Shown here piece by piece: positions 47,121 to 57,654 of a stretch of DNA of 64,000 nt; within the stretch, counting starts at the first letter, position 1, and every line of letters starts with the position of its first letter. A program made the position numbers and the translations under genes. Source of the DNA: Myxocyprinus asiaticus (Eukaryota > Chordata > Actinopteri > Cypriniformes > Catostomidae); NCBI RefSeq assembly GCF_019703515.2, contig NC_059359.1, positions 1,717,501 to 1,781,500 on the forward strand. Direction: 5' to 3'. The notes beneath the pieces were generated by a model. That model was not told where the DNA came from. It was given only the letters and a program-made list of their open reading frames with translations, and did no database searches.

Positions 47121-48352
47121 CAGTGCTTTTAAAGTATTTGCCCCCATCCTGATTTCCTGAACGTAAAACAAAGGCAATCTGAGTAACACAAAATAAAATT
47201 TTTACATGATAATGTTGTTTATTGAAGCAAAAAAAAGTTATCCATTACCAACTGGGCATGTGTGAAAAAGTATTTGCCCCTTTAGTTACGAAATCCCCTA
47301 ATCTATGACACTACATTCATAATGGGGTTCAGCTGGATTAGACACACCCAGACCTGATTACTGTCAGCCCTGATCAATCAAATCAACACCTACATAGAAC
47401 TTGTTCAGCAGTGTGAAGTTGGCTAAAAGGTCACCCAGTGGCACACTATGCCAAGGTCCAAAGAAATTCCAGAAATTATGAGGAAAAAGATGATTGAAAT
47501 ACATCAGTCTGGGAAGGGTTACAAAGTTATTTCAAAGGCTCTGAGACTCCAAAGAACCGCAGTGAGAGCCATTATCTCTAAATGGAGAAGACTTGACACA
47601 GTAGTGAACCTTCCCAGAAGTGGCCGACCTTCCAAAATTCCTCCAAGAGCACAGTGATGACGCATTCAGGAAGTCCCAAAAAAGCCAAGGACAACATCCA
47701 AGGAACTGCAGGCGTCTCTCGCATCAATAAAGGTCACTGTTCATGACTCCACTATCAGAAAGACAGGGTCAAAAATGCCATCCATGGAAGAGTGTTGAGG
47801 CGAAAACTACTGCTAACCCAGAAGAACATTAATGCTCGTCTGAATGTTGCCAAAACACACCTTGATGATCCTCAAATCTTTTGGGAGAATGTTCTGTGTA
47901 CGATGAGTCAAAAGTGGAACTGTTTGGAAGACAGGGGTCTCTCTACCAGACAATCCTAAAGGAGAACATCCGGTCATCAGTCCGTGAGTTGAAGCTCAAG
48001 CGCAACTGGATTATGCAGCAAGACAGTGATCCAAAGCATAGGAGTAAGTCCACCTCTGAATGACTGATCTCCAGTTATCGGAAGCGTTTGGTTGCAGTTG
48101 TTGCTGCTAAAGGTGGCACAACCAGCTATCGAGTTTAAGGGTGCCGTTAGTTTTTCACATGGGTGATATAGGTGTTGGATAACTTTTTTGCCTCAATAAA
48201 TATATATATATTTGAAAAGTATATTTTGTGTTTACTCAGGTTGCCTCTGTTTTATGTTATATCTCGTTTGAAGATCTAAAAACAATTTAGTATAAAAAAT
48301 ACACACAAATAGAAGAAATCAGGAAGGGGGCAAATACTTTTTCATATCACTG
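47121..48352 (+). mobile_element. Tc1-like transposon with internal deletion (1,232 bp)
   Basis: TA at 47119-47120 and 48353-48354. Ends CAGTGCTTTTAAAGTATTTG and (reverse complement) CAGTGATATGAAAAAGTATTTG; then GCCCCC in both. Shorter than the 1.6-kb element at 38.2 kb because coding sequence is missing. Confidence 0.9.
47448..48138 (+). pseudogene. Tc1-like transposase lacking the third catalytic residue
   Basis: MPRSKEIPEIMRKKMIEIHQ start with the DNA-binding region (ALRLQRTAVRAIISKWRRL, SGRPSKIPPRAQ) ending in a stop at 47655. 'YDESKVELFG' (first Asp) and IMQQDSDPKHRSK (second Asp) follow in 47881-48063. The next recognisable segment is the C-terminal 'LISSYRKRLVAVVAAKGGTT' (48067 on). 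The stretch that should hold SPDLNPIE is absent, so a deletion of very roughly 130-150 bp removed the catalytic Glu. Confidence 0.85.
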
Positions 48353-48915
48353 TACGATATACAAAATACTCAAATAAACTAACTAAAATGTAAATAAACA
48401 TATTATTAGAATGTTTCTATAAGAAAATATCACCCTGAATTGCTGCCGTAAAAACACAAATTTCTGCACAAAACACCATGACTGTGACAATCAACGGGTC
48501 ATATTTTTTATCATGAATGGGTAATTTTAAGTAGAAAATGAACTTCAGACTTACCCAAACAAGAAGTTACTAAACGTGACAACAAAATGAACAAAAAAAA
48601 CATTGTAAATAAACTTGCAAACTGTGAAAACATGAAAGCTCATTAATTATTCAAGCCCAGTGCATGCTGGGAAAACCAGCTTTGAAACGTTAAGTGAAAT
48701 TTACTTAAATTAGCAAATAAATATGACAAGGTTTTCTACTTTAGGATTGATACATGATGATACATTGTAAAAAAATAACACATTTACTTGTAAGCTAGAG
48801 CATTTATTTTTTACACTTGAATGTTGAATTTACGTAATATTTTCCAAGTTCACGCTATAACTTTTTCAACGTAGAAAGTACTTAATCTTTTCACCAAAAA
48901 TTTTTTTTTTCAGTG

Positions 48916-50125
48916 CACGAAGAACGTCAAATTTTTGTGACACCTGCGCAAAAGCAGTTTGACATAAAATTGAACGCAAGTGTCTCGAAGTGAAATCCAG
49001 CGCGTTTACATATAAAAACTATTTTAAAACGGTGCAGACACCCACAAAAACACGTTAGTTGTAAACGGCCCCGAACTCGTTTTTTTGTGCATCTGCGAGT
49101 GAGAGCGTGAGTGCAAATCGCAAAAAGTGCATGGTGTTAAAGTTTTAAATAACGTTATATATGAAATAAATGTTGCTTATATTATATTAAATGTATATAA
49201 TAAATATTAATAATAATAATAATATTCATTTATTTTTTCATTTTCCAAAAACACCACTCAAACCCAGCAGTTGGTCAGGTCTTTAATTTTTGGTGCTTAC
49301 ATTTTTGAAGACAAATATAAGCTACAGTATGTAAAAATGTCTTAACTAAAATTTCTTTAAAATAAATAATAATTTGAACTGTACTGATGGCTAGAGAAGA
49401 CGGATCCTGCCACCTAAGAAAGAAAATAAAATGATCAGAGTGTCCAGAGCTGGAATCTACACAAAAACATAAAATATAATGTTTTCATAGTTTATCATGT
49501 CATGGTTTTGATGACTTTGCTATTATTAGTCGTAATAGTCATAAAGAAGAATAAGAAACTTTTCACTGGCAGTGTACGTATGTGTGGATGAATGCATAGT
49601 CATTAAAGTAACGTCACAATGCAAACAATCTTAAATGGCCCTAAAAGAGGCTTTATTTTGTTTTTAAGCAAAATATAATCTTGGGGTGGGTTTTGTGGTG
49701 AAATGTAACCCTGAGTTTCGTGAGGTTCCCTGGTTTGTCTTGTTATTCATGTGTTTCCAGCTCTGGAAAGTTCCCAGTGTGAAGTCAACACTCTTCACAT
49801 GCGGTCCATCGCTCAGAGTGCGCGTGCCGCTGTCATCTGTCGTGTCATGTGACCCAGTGTGCAGCGGGAGCGTTCATCAAATGTTACGTAACAGCTAATG
49901 GCTCTTTTTATTTTCGCCAGTGAGTATCACAGATGTCACGAGCTCTGTGAATGTAATGATGTTTACAGTGACATTCACAGCCTGATATGCATCCCTGCAG
50001 ATTACTCAGCAAAACACCACTAATAACACAGGAATATTGCGCTTAAATACTGTACTGTCATGTTGCTTTCACGACTCCGATATACTCCACAGGACAGAAC
50101 ATTTTGATTTTTAACTTGGATAAAA

Positions 50126-50128
<3 letters not shown>
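48916..50128. other. Intronic stretch without recognised features
   Basis: A+T-rich; the open frame 49686-49898 has no domain. Confidence 0.5.

Positions 50129-50203
<75 letters not shown>
50129..50203. repeat. (AT)n microsatellite
   Basis: About 37 AT dinucleotides, immediately before the first of two 120-bp direct repeats. Confidence 0.97.
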
Positions 50204-50205
<2 letters not shown>

Positions 50206-50349
50206 GCACTGTAGAACCTAATTGTTCTTTCATAGTTCAGAAACGTAATTCAAGATATATTCTTTCAAAACTTTAAATACATTTATCCTATTTTAAATGG
50301 AGTTTAGATATTTTCACTGGAAAACAAGATAATAGTACTGATTACTACT

Positions 50350-51010
50350 ATAGCTACTCTCACTAGAAGTGGCCGTCCAGCCAAGATGGCTCAAAGGGCG
50401 TGCCGCAGAATGCTCAAATAGTTCAAAAATAACCCCAGAGTGACAGCTAAAGACTTGAAGGAATCATTGGAACTGGTTAACATCTCTGGGGGGCCTGGGT
50501 AGCTCAGTGGTAAAGATGCTGGCTACCACCCCTGGAGTTCGGTAGTTCGAATCCCAGGGTGTGCTGAGTGACTCCAGCCAGGTCTCCTAAGCAATTAAAT
50601 TGGCCCGGTTGCTAAGGAGGGTAGAGTCACATGGGGTAACCTCCTCGTGGTCGCTATAATGTGGTTCGTTCTCGGTGGGGTGCGTGGTGAGTTGAGCGCG
50701 GATGCCGCAGTGGATAGCGTGAAGCCTCCACACGCTATGTCTCCATGGCAACGCGCTCAACAAGCCACGTGATAAGATGCACGGGTTGACGGTCTCAGAT
50801 GCGGAGGCAGCTGGGATTCGTCCTCCGCCACCTGGATTGAAGCGAATCACTACGCCACCACGAGGACTTAAAAGCGCATTAGGAATTGGGCATTGGGTGA
50901 AAAAAAACAAAAAAACATCTCTGTTCATGAGTCTTTTATATGGAAAACATTAAACCGTTATGGTGGTCATGGCAGGACACCATGAAGGAAGCAGCTGTTT
51001 TCATTTTTTG
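50350..51010 (+). pseudogene. Tc1-like transposase remnant interrupted by a SINE
   Basis: Before the SINE the + strand reads 'SGRPAKMAQRACRRMLK', stop, 'NNPRVTAKDLKESLELVN', the linker/second DNA-binding helix region of a Tc1 transposase. After the SINE it resumes 'ISVHESFIWKTLNRYGGHGR' and ends near 51000. No terminal repeats found. Confidence 0.7.
50489..50913 (+). mobile_element. tRNA-derived SINE, copy F, with 10-bp duplication
   Basis: Flanked by AACATCTCTG at 50479-50488 and 50914-50923. The head is GGGCCTGGGTAGCTCAGTGG (box A) and box B GTTCGAATCCC; the body is complete; the tail ends CATTGGG then A-rich. Removing it plus one duplication restores continuous similarity to a Tc1 transposase. 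Confidence 0.93.
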
Positions 51011-51670
51011 ATTAAAAAAAATAAATAAATATAAAATAGGTGAACTGTCTCTCCTGGAAGAAAACCTAATTGCTCTTTCATAGTTCAGAAAGATATATTC
51101 TCTCAAAACGTAAATTTATCCTATTTTAAAGAGAGTTTAGATATTTTCACTGGAAAACAAGATAAAAATACTGATTAAAACGATGGAGATTGTTGTGTCA
51201 CGTGTTTGGATAAAGAAGACTGATAATCTGTCAAATGCTGAAAGTGCAAACTGATGTATTACAGAAACAAATCGCATTGTGTATGTAATTATATGTCCAC
51301 CGGAGACACAATCCCCTGATCGATTAAACAGCGTCTATCCACATCAATTCACCAAACAATGCATCAGCACATCCGTGTGCTCAGTATTGTACATACGAGT
51401 GACTTCTTATTAATAACAGTGTTGGCATGGCAGAATGTATTGATTAAAATATTCTGCTCAGGTTTTGTTCTTAACCTCTAACACTAAGTATTATTAAACT
51501 TATTGAAAACTGCTGAAAGTACAGACTCCATTCAAACTTTGATTTGTAGATAATTACAATCTTACGCATGCTGCTGTCTATATGTTTTTGGTAAACTTTT
51601 TAGGAAATGTTAGATTTAAGTTTAGAAATCTCCTTTTGATTTGCATTAATAGAATATTCGGTTTATGTTT

Positions 51671-54427
51671 GGGATGCAGCAATATGAACAATTTTGGCCG
51701 ATACCGATCTTAACAAAAACCCTATAGGCTGATACCGATATTTGTTCAACTTAGCTAGTTTTACTTACTGAAGGAGTGCTTAAAAATGTACAAAGAGGTA
51801 CAAAAGCCATTTCACTGTTCAAATAAATAATTTGTATTAACATTGGATCTGTTGAACACACCTAGTTTCCATCCACTTTTCGCGCTATTTGTTATCGACA
51901 AAGTGAAAATGCGTAAAGAATTAACAAAAATCAGAAATTTTCCGTCTTCTGCCTGTTTCCATTCAAATGGCCTTTTATTGATAAAAATGGTGTGCGTGAT
52001 GACGTCATGCATAAAAAAACACTTTGTCGCATACGTTTTGTTTTATCGCAAAATAAATCTGCCCTTAAGCCGTTTCCATACAGAAATGTGTTTATCGCTA
52101 ATTCGCCTCCCAGATGTCCCTAATTTTTTTCCTCTGAAGTTTTGGTAAAATGGGGAGAGTATTGAGACAATTCATTGAAGTTAGTCAGTTTACTGTCATT
52201 TTAATTTCACAAATAAATGCAATCAGAAGAGGAGGAATTGCAATCAAAAGGGAACAGTTGCCCTTCTGATAGGACTGTAATATCGGTCCTGATGTTGCGC
52301 CTATCGCAGGTTGCCACCGGTTACGACCCGAAAGTGAATCGTCATGGTCCTGTTCAAGCTGGCAACCTGCACCAAGTAGTGGAGGAAACTTTCAGTCTTA
52401 GTATAAGGAGCATCCATCGACGTGTATATACTGTGTACACAGATATTAAAGAAACAATGATGCAGTGTAATATCAGTGTTTACATATATGATACATTCCT
52501 GATATTCAAAAGGCTATTTTAAACAATCATCTAATCTAAAGCATCGCCATCACAACTGCATTATGTCCCGCATATTTGTCCAGCAACTTTTAACGAGCAA
52601 CTGATCTTGATTATCATCTCAAATTCATTTTAGCATCATAATGCAATTTACATGTTCTGAAGAAGCTCAGCAAATGCGATCTGAGGTAAAGCATTGGACA
52701 AATAGTTCAGATAGTTTATAGTCTTGATAAAAGTCTAGAACATTCTGAGAATGTCATTCAGCCGACTTTTTGCGTCTACAGAACAGGGTACGGCTAATTA
52801 ATGTTTGTGTAAAGAAAAGGCATATATAGGTCTAAAATATATATACATATATATATATATATATGTTTTTTTGTTTGGTAAATTTTTTTATTTATTTTAA
52901 TGCGTTTTTCATTTGGTAATTTATTTAATTTAATACAGGGAATTTTGCCGGCGTTTTTTCAAAAGTAAACTATACAATATTTTTATAGAATTGGGTTATA
53001 TGTTAGTGTTTCAAAAAAGCACACTGATGTTTTTCTCCTAGTATTGTGTATTTATTTTTAATTTAAAACATCTTTGTGCACAGAAATGTGTTTTTTTGTT
53101 TTTGTTTTTGTTTTTGTTTTTTGTATTGTGGGATAATTCTGTGACTGCCGTCTATTATTTTGAATGGTGTGGAAAAGCACCTATAATAAATAAACGGATG
53201 TCTACCGCGATGGTTAATTAATCACAAACAGTGGCCATTCATTTGTTCTCCTTGCACTTGTCGATGACAGGTGCATGATACGAGATATTTGTGTTTGTTC
53301 TTGTTCAAAGTCTGCTGCTTTCAAAGCGTTTTAGATGTTTTCCCTCATCATGTATCCTATAGGTAAGTGCCGCAACTGTCACGTCCGTTTATGACGTATT
53401 TTCTGCATTAACGTGAGAACAAGAAAGAATACATTTTTTTTTTTGCAAAGTGTGTTACGGGATTATTATTGATAATTAAAAGTAAAACTAATAAACTAAT
53501 AAATGTTAACTAATATAAAATAAGAATTTTAGACAAAAAAATTTATGAAAATGAAAAATCTTGCCTTGACAACTAACTAAAATAAAAAACACAAAAACGA
53601 TATTTAGCTTTTGATTCATTTTTGCGCCCAAAGTTATTTGAATATCAAGGAGCTATATGAACTCGTGCAGTTTTGAACGGTCAGATCTAGCGTTCGGCGG
53701 CACGTCTTCAAATTGTGCGAGCTGTGTTTAACGGGGTATACTGTTGCGGTTGGCAGAAACTAAACTAGTGCTGTGTGAGAGTACTGTGAATACAACAAAT
53801 TACTCTAAAAAGAAAATGCATCATTGTGTTACACAACACTATCTGTGACAACGAAATAAATTCAAAATATAAAAAACGAACACATTCTGAAAAATACAAG
53901 TAGAGAATGAGGAATATAATTGGACATTGATTTATTCTTTGCCTGTTTGTTTTAAATTGCCTTGTTATTTTCAGTAGGAAAGTGAGCATGTTGCATTGCT
54001 TCTGTATACAATAAATAATATTATGGTTAAATCTGTATATTTGCATAATTATTACACTATCTCTGTTAAAGAAATTAACTCTTTCGTTAAGTTTGACAGT
54101 ACCACCAGAATTTAAGTGTGCCATAAATAAGTTTTATTCCATTTTAACTCACTCAGTACTTCATAAATCAGTCAATCCCTGAAACTAAAATGACTAAAAC
54201 TATTTAATAAAAAGGAATATAAACTGAACAATACAAACAAGAAAAATACTAAAACTGAAATTGAAAATAATCAAAAAATAATGACAATATTAACACTAAT
54301 AAATTATAAATATAAATAAACCATCGGTTTTTCATATCAGCGTTTTCATACTTATTATGCCGATGTTTTTAATTTGGTCAATAATTGGACGATAGATATC
54401 GGCAGCCGATACATCGGTGCATCTCTA
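51671..54427. mobile_element. hAT-type element remnant (~2.75 kb), with nested repeats
   Basis: Left 'GGGATGCAGCAATATGA...TTTTGGCCGATACCGAT', right 'GATATCGGCAGCCGATACAT-CGGTGCATCTCTA'. Both ends belong to the 'AGAGATGCACCGATA' type; the left is more diverged. No target duplication or transposase ORF. A different repeat (CCTAGTTTCCATCCACTTTT from 51858) lies inside. Confidence 0.55.
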
Positions 54428-55276
54428 CTTTTTTTTTTTTTTTGGTTTCCTTTTGAAGTCAACATGAAATCAAAATTGACCCCATTTAATTTCTTCCCAA
54501 CAAAAGAAACTTGCTCCGCCTCTGAAACGACATTTCATTCTCATGACAAGTCGTAATAGTTATATGAGATGGCGGAAGTGTAAGAAAGCGTACGAGATCT
54601 AAAAAAAAAAAACATTTACTTCCATAGAGGAAAATAAATAAACCAACAAACGATGTTCATGTCAGATAGGAGGCTAGGCATAATTTAACATCTGTACTGT
54701 GTCGATTTGAAATTCTGATATCTTCAGATTTCGCCATCTCGCACAAATTCTTATGAGAGACTATGTTGGCTGACGTCATCAGACCCTCTTATTTTTCAGC
54801 TTTACATCATCCAATCAAATCCACATGTCGCTCCCTAAATCCCTGTTTTACAGGAAAATATGTCAGGTTACTAAAGTAAAATGCATTTCATGTTGACAGG
54901 TCAGAGTGAGATTATATAGTGTTATAATCCACATTTGACTTGACAATCCAAAAACTTTTCTCAGTCTCACTGTAGACGTAGTTACTGTGTTATGCATTGT
55001 AGTTTGTCTTGCATTGGAAAAAGCAGCATGAGACACTGAATTCAGGAATGAGTCAGACAAGCTGTGGTGCTCGAAAAGAACATCTGTTGCGCCCCCTTTT
55101 GGTCATTCATGAAATATATGTGAGCTCTCGCAGTTCGGGTCTCATAAAACTTGAGTAGAACAAATTTCTGTCTTAAAAATATTTGTGGTTCATTTAATTC
55201 AATGCAACAATTTCATGAATGTGGAGAAAGGACTGTATGTGTGTGTTTCTGATTGTTCTCTATTCCTGTTTCTCAG
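54428..55276. other. End of intron 2
   Basis: No recognised repeat; T-run at 54429-54441. Ends with the acceptor of exon 3. Confidence 0.6.
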
Positions 55277-55382
55277 AGGACGTTCTGGTGAAGGATGCAG
55301 GAGAATGTGCAATATGTCTAGAGGAGCTGGTTCAGGGCGACACCATCGCCCGCCTGCCCTGCCTCTGCATCTATCACAAAGG
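55277..55382 (+). CDS. znrf2: znrf2 coding exon 3: first part of the RING domain
   Basis: A 106-base exon completing Glu174 and encoding residues 175-208 plus two bases of Gly209. The sequence DVLVKDAGECAICLEEL opens the RING: Zn ligands C184-x2-C187, then C202-x-C204 and H207. It carries 'GDTIARLPCLCIYHK', which is strongly conserved among ZNRF proteins. The RING recruits the ubiquitin-loaded E2; human ZNRF2 acts on membrane and endolysosomal targets (family knowledge). The acceptor is TCTCAG at 55271-55276; the donor GTAAAC begins at 55383. Only 103 bp separate it from exon 4, in contrast to the huge upstream introns. Confidence 0.96.
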
Positions 55383-55485
55383 GTAAACCTCTTCAAATAT
55401 GTGCGTGTTTATATGTTTCATTGGTATAATTTGTGTTGTGCATCTCTTGTTATTAATAACAATAATTGTGCTCTTTATTTCTCAG

Positions 55486-55543
55486 CTGTATTGATGAGTG
55501 GTTTGAAGTGAACAGATCATGTCCAGAGCATCCTTCAGATTAA
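55486..55543 (+). CDS. znrf2: znrf2 coding exon 4: end of the RING and stop codon
   Basis: Completes Gly209 and encodes residues 210-227, then TAA at 55541-55543. It supplies the remaining RING ligands C210, C221 and H224 within CIDEWFEVNRSCPEHPSD, which ends as vertebrate ZNRF2 does. The spliced protein is 227 aa, slightly shorter than the mammalian protein (about 240 aa); the difference lies in the low-complexity N-terminal half. The acceptor is TTTCTCAG at 55485. A usable donor lies just after the stop (GT at 55569-55570). I cannot tell which teleost duplicate (znrf2a or znrf2b) this is. Confidence 0.95.
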
Positions 55544-55568
55544 ACACACCTCTGTCACCTATGCACAG
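55544..55568 (+). other. znrf2: znrf2 3' UTR start, up to a predicted splice donor
   Basis: Short noncoding tail of exon 4 ending GCACAG|GTATCA. The stop codon is 25 bp upstream of the predicted junction, inside the ~50-nt limit below which a downstream junction normally does not trigger nonsense-mediated decay. Splicing here is inferred from the donor match and from the candidate acceptor at 57654. Confidence 0.5.
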
Positions 55569-56180
55569 GTATCAGACACACACCTAGAGCATGTAAAACA
55601 TACATGTGTACACATTAATCATTCTTAGTAATATCAAACAGACCTGTTTACGTTATTCAAATGATGTGTTTAAAATGCGTTTGCATATCTGTATTGAAAA
55701 TGTGAACGCACAGTATAAAAAAAAAGCCATTGTGCTTTATTATTCGCAAATCATGCATGCATGAACATCTTCCATTTGCCATTTATCAAATAGATCTCAT
55801 AATTATTATCACATGAGCATGCATACAGTAGATATAAATATTTCTGAAATTATGTGCAGATATTATTCATTATTAATAAATAAAGTGGATATTCTAAATA
55901 AGTTGTGTACAAGATGCATGTATAATAAAAATATGATTCCTACTGTAATATCCTTGTGCATGTAAATATGTACACATTTATTCATTCAGTCAGTCTTATA
56001 ATTCGCACTACAATAATAAAAGTGATCAGAAAAACAAGACCAATGCATGAGTACAAAAACCATCCGTACACATGCTTTTCACTTGCCGTACATATAAGAG
56101 ACATTTTACGTCAATTTATTCTGTTATGAATACACATTTGTTTCTCACTTAAATGACAATTCAAATTCATGAAATTCAGG
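55569..56180 (+). other. Start of the predicted UTR intron, no other feature
   Basis: A+T-rich; nothing recognised beyond the donor at its first base. Confidence 0.4.
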
Positions 56181-56184
56181 TTAA

Positions 56185-57555
56185 CCCTCTTATTGCGTTC
56201 GGGTCATTTTTGACCCGGGAGAGGTAGATAATAATTTTGAAATACCACATAGCTTTTAATACGGGAAACAAACTTTGGGACTTCGCCTGCTTGCGTGTGA
56301 AGCGACTCAGACATGTAAACGACCAGTCACGGTTCATTTTGTTGTTACGTGCCATCGTGTCACTACAATAATAGACCGGCGTGCAACACAGCGTCATTTA
56401 AACGGTCCGCATATCAGAGCCGTAACAGACGCGTTTGAGCTCATAATGTTAAAGTGCTCGCCTGTTTCATTCTCCCTCTCTCTCCTCAACAGTTCCTGTC
56501 ACTTTAACTGACTTGTCTGATGATAAAAAGGTAAATATCAATAAAACTAATATCATATACCGTATGCAAATACGCACATATCTCGTTTAAACAGATGTAA
56601 TAAACCAACCTCACAAAACTTGAGCAGATCCAGTATCCTGTGGAGCACTCATTTATTTACCTCTAAAGCACGTACTCTAACAGTCTCTCCTCAACAGTTC
56701 CTGTCACTTTAACTGACTTGTCTGATGATAAAAAGGCAAATATCAATAAAACTAATATCATATACCGTATGCAAATATGCGCATATCTCGTTTAAACAGA
56801 TGTAATAAACCAACCTCACAAAACTTGAGCAGATCCAGTATCCTGTGGAGCACTCATTTATTTACCTCTAAAGCACGTATTCTAACGGTCTCTCCTCAAC
56901 AGTTCCCTGTCATAATTAACTTTCTTTCTTTTGAAAGAGGAAGTTGTTCATATTTTTACTCTGCAGTCATCTGATGCAGAACCAGCTTACAGCAAACTCA
57001 CACATCAACATTCAACACTTCATGAGAGTAAATAGAGTATATTTAGCATAAAAACACAGTAAAGAAGTATTAATGTTGTACAGTTGTTTTGATGAAGTTT
57101 AGTTGAAAATGAATATGTTGCTTTCATAACTTTTGAACACCAAGTTGTATTGAGCAGTTATGAGTAACAGGAAATTAATTTAAATTACTAATAATTCTCT
57201 CATTAGATGTTAATATAAATAGTATATTATGTTCTACTTAGATAAAATTTCACAGAACTGTTGATAAAAAATATGTCTACACATGTATCACACTGGTTTA
57301 GCTGTAGTTAATGTATATTTTGAAATGTCAAAATTTCTACATTTTATTATTTTTAAAAATGGCATATTAATTAATAACTTTTATATTTGTCAGTTAACAT
57401 GCCAAAAATATCAATCTTTTTACATGTATGAACAGTTAAGATCCTATTAATGACTTACAATATAGTGAAAGATTTATAAGCTTGAATTCCACCGGGTCAA
57501 AATTGACCCGCAAATGCAAAAGTTGTGTATGCAGTTTATGAACATAATAGGACGA
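56185..57555. mobile_element. TTAA-flanked element with an internal 205-bp tandem repeat
   Basis: TTAA at 56181-56184 and 57556-57559. Left end CCCTCTTATTGCGTTC; right end is diverged. The palindromes GGGTCATTTTTGACCC (56202) and GGGTCAAAATTGACCC (57493) lie near both ends. Contains the tandem repeat 56491-56915. No transposase. Confidence 0.5.
56491..56915. repeat. 205-bp tandem repeat, two full units and a partial third
   Basis: AGTTCCTGTCACTTTAACTG starts at 56491 and 56696, and AGTTCCCTGTCA at 56901: exact 205-bp steps. Units 1 and 2 differ at only a few positions (for example CGCACAT / GCGCATA), so the duplication is recent. Confidence 0.93.
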
Positions 57556-57654
57556 TTAATTAGATAATGCATTTCCTGTTATCTTTACATCTATTCAGTT
57601 ATCACGGTCATATTAAAGCTAATTTTTGCCCTCATTTTTTGGCCTGTGTTTCAG

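Larger units (their letters stand above)
46939..48915. mobile_element. Inverted-end element interrupted by a Tc1 transposon
   Basis: Ends CACTGAAAAAATGACTAG and (reverse complement) CACTGAAAAAAAAAAATTTT. The Tc1 at 47121-48352 accounts for the middle. Short TIR only, so confidence is moderate. Confidence 0.45.
50217..51182. repeat. Pair of ~120-bp direct repeats flanking a Tc1 remnant
   Basis: ACCTAATTGTTCTTTCATAG (50217) to 'ggaaaacaagataatagtactgatta' (50343) and ACCTAATTGCTCTTTCATAG (51064) to 'ggaaaacaagataaaaatactgatta' (51177). The second copy has two small deletions. Between them lie the Tc1 remnant and SINE copy F. Confidence 0.8.
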
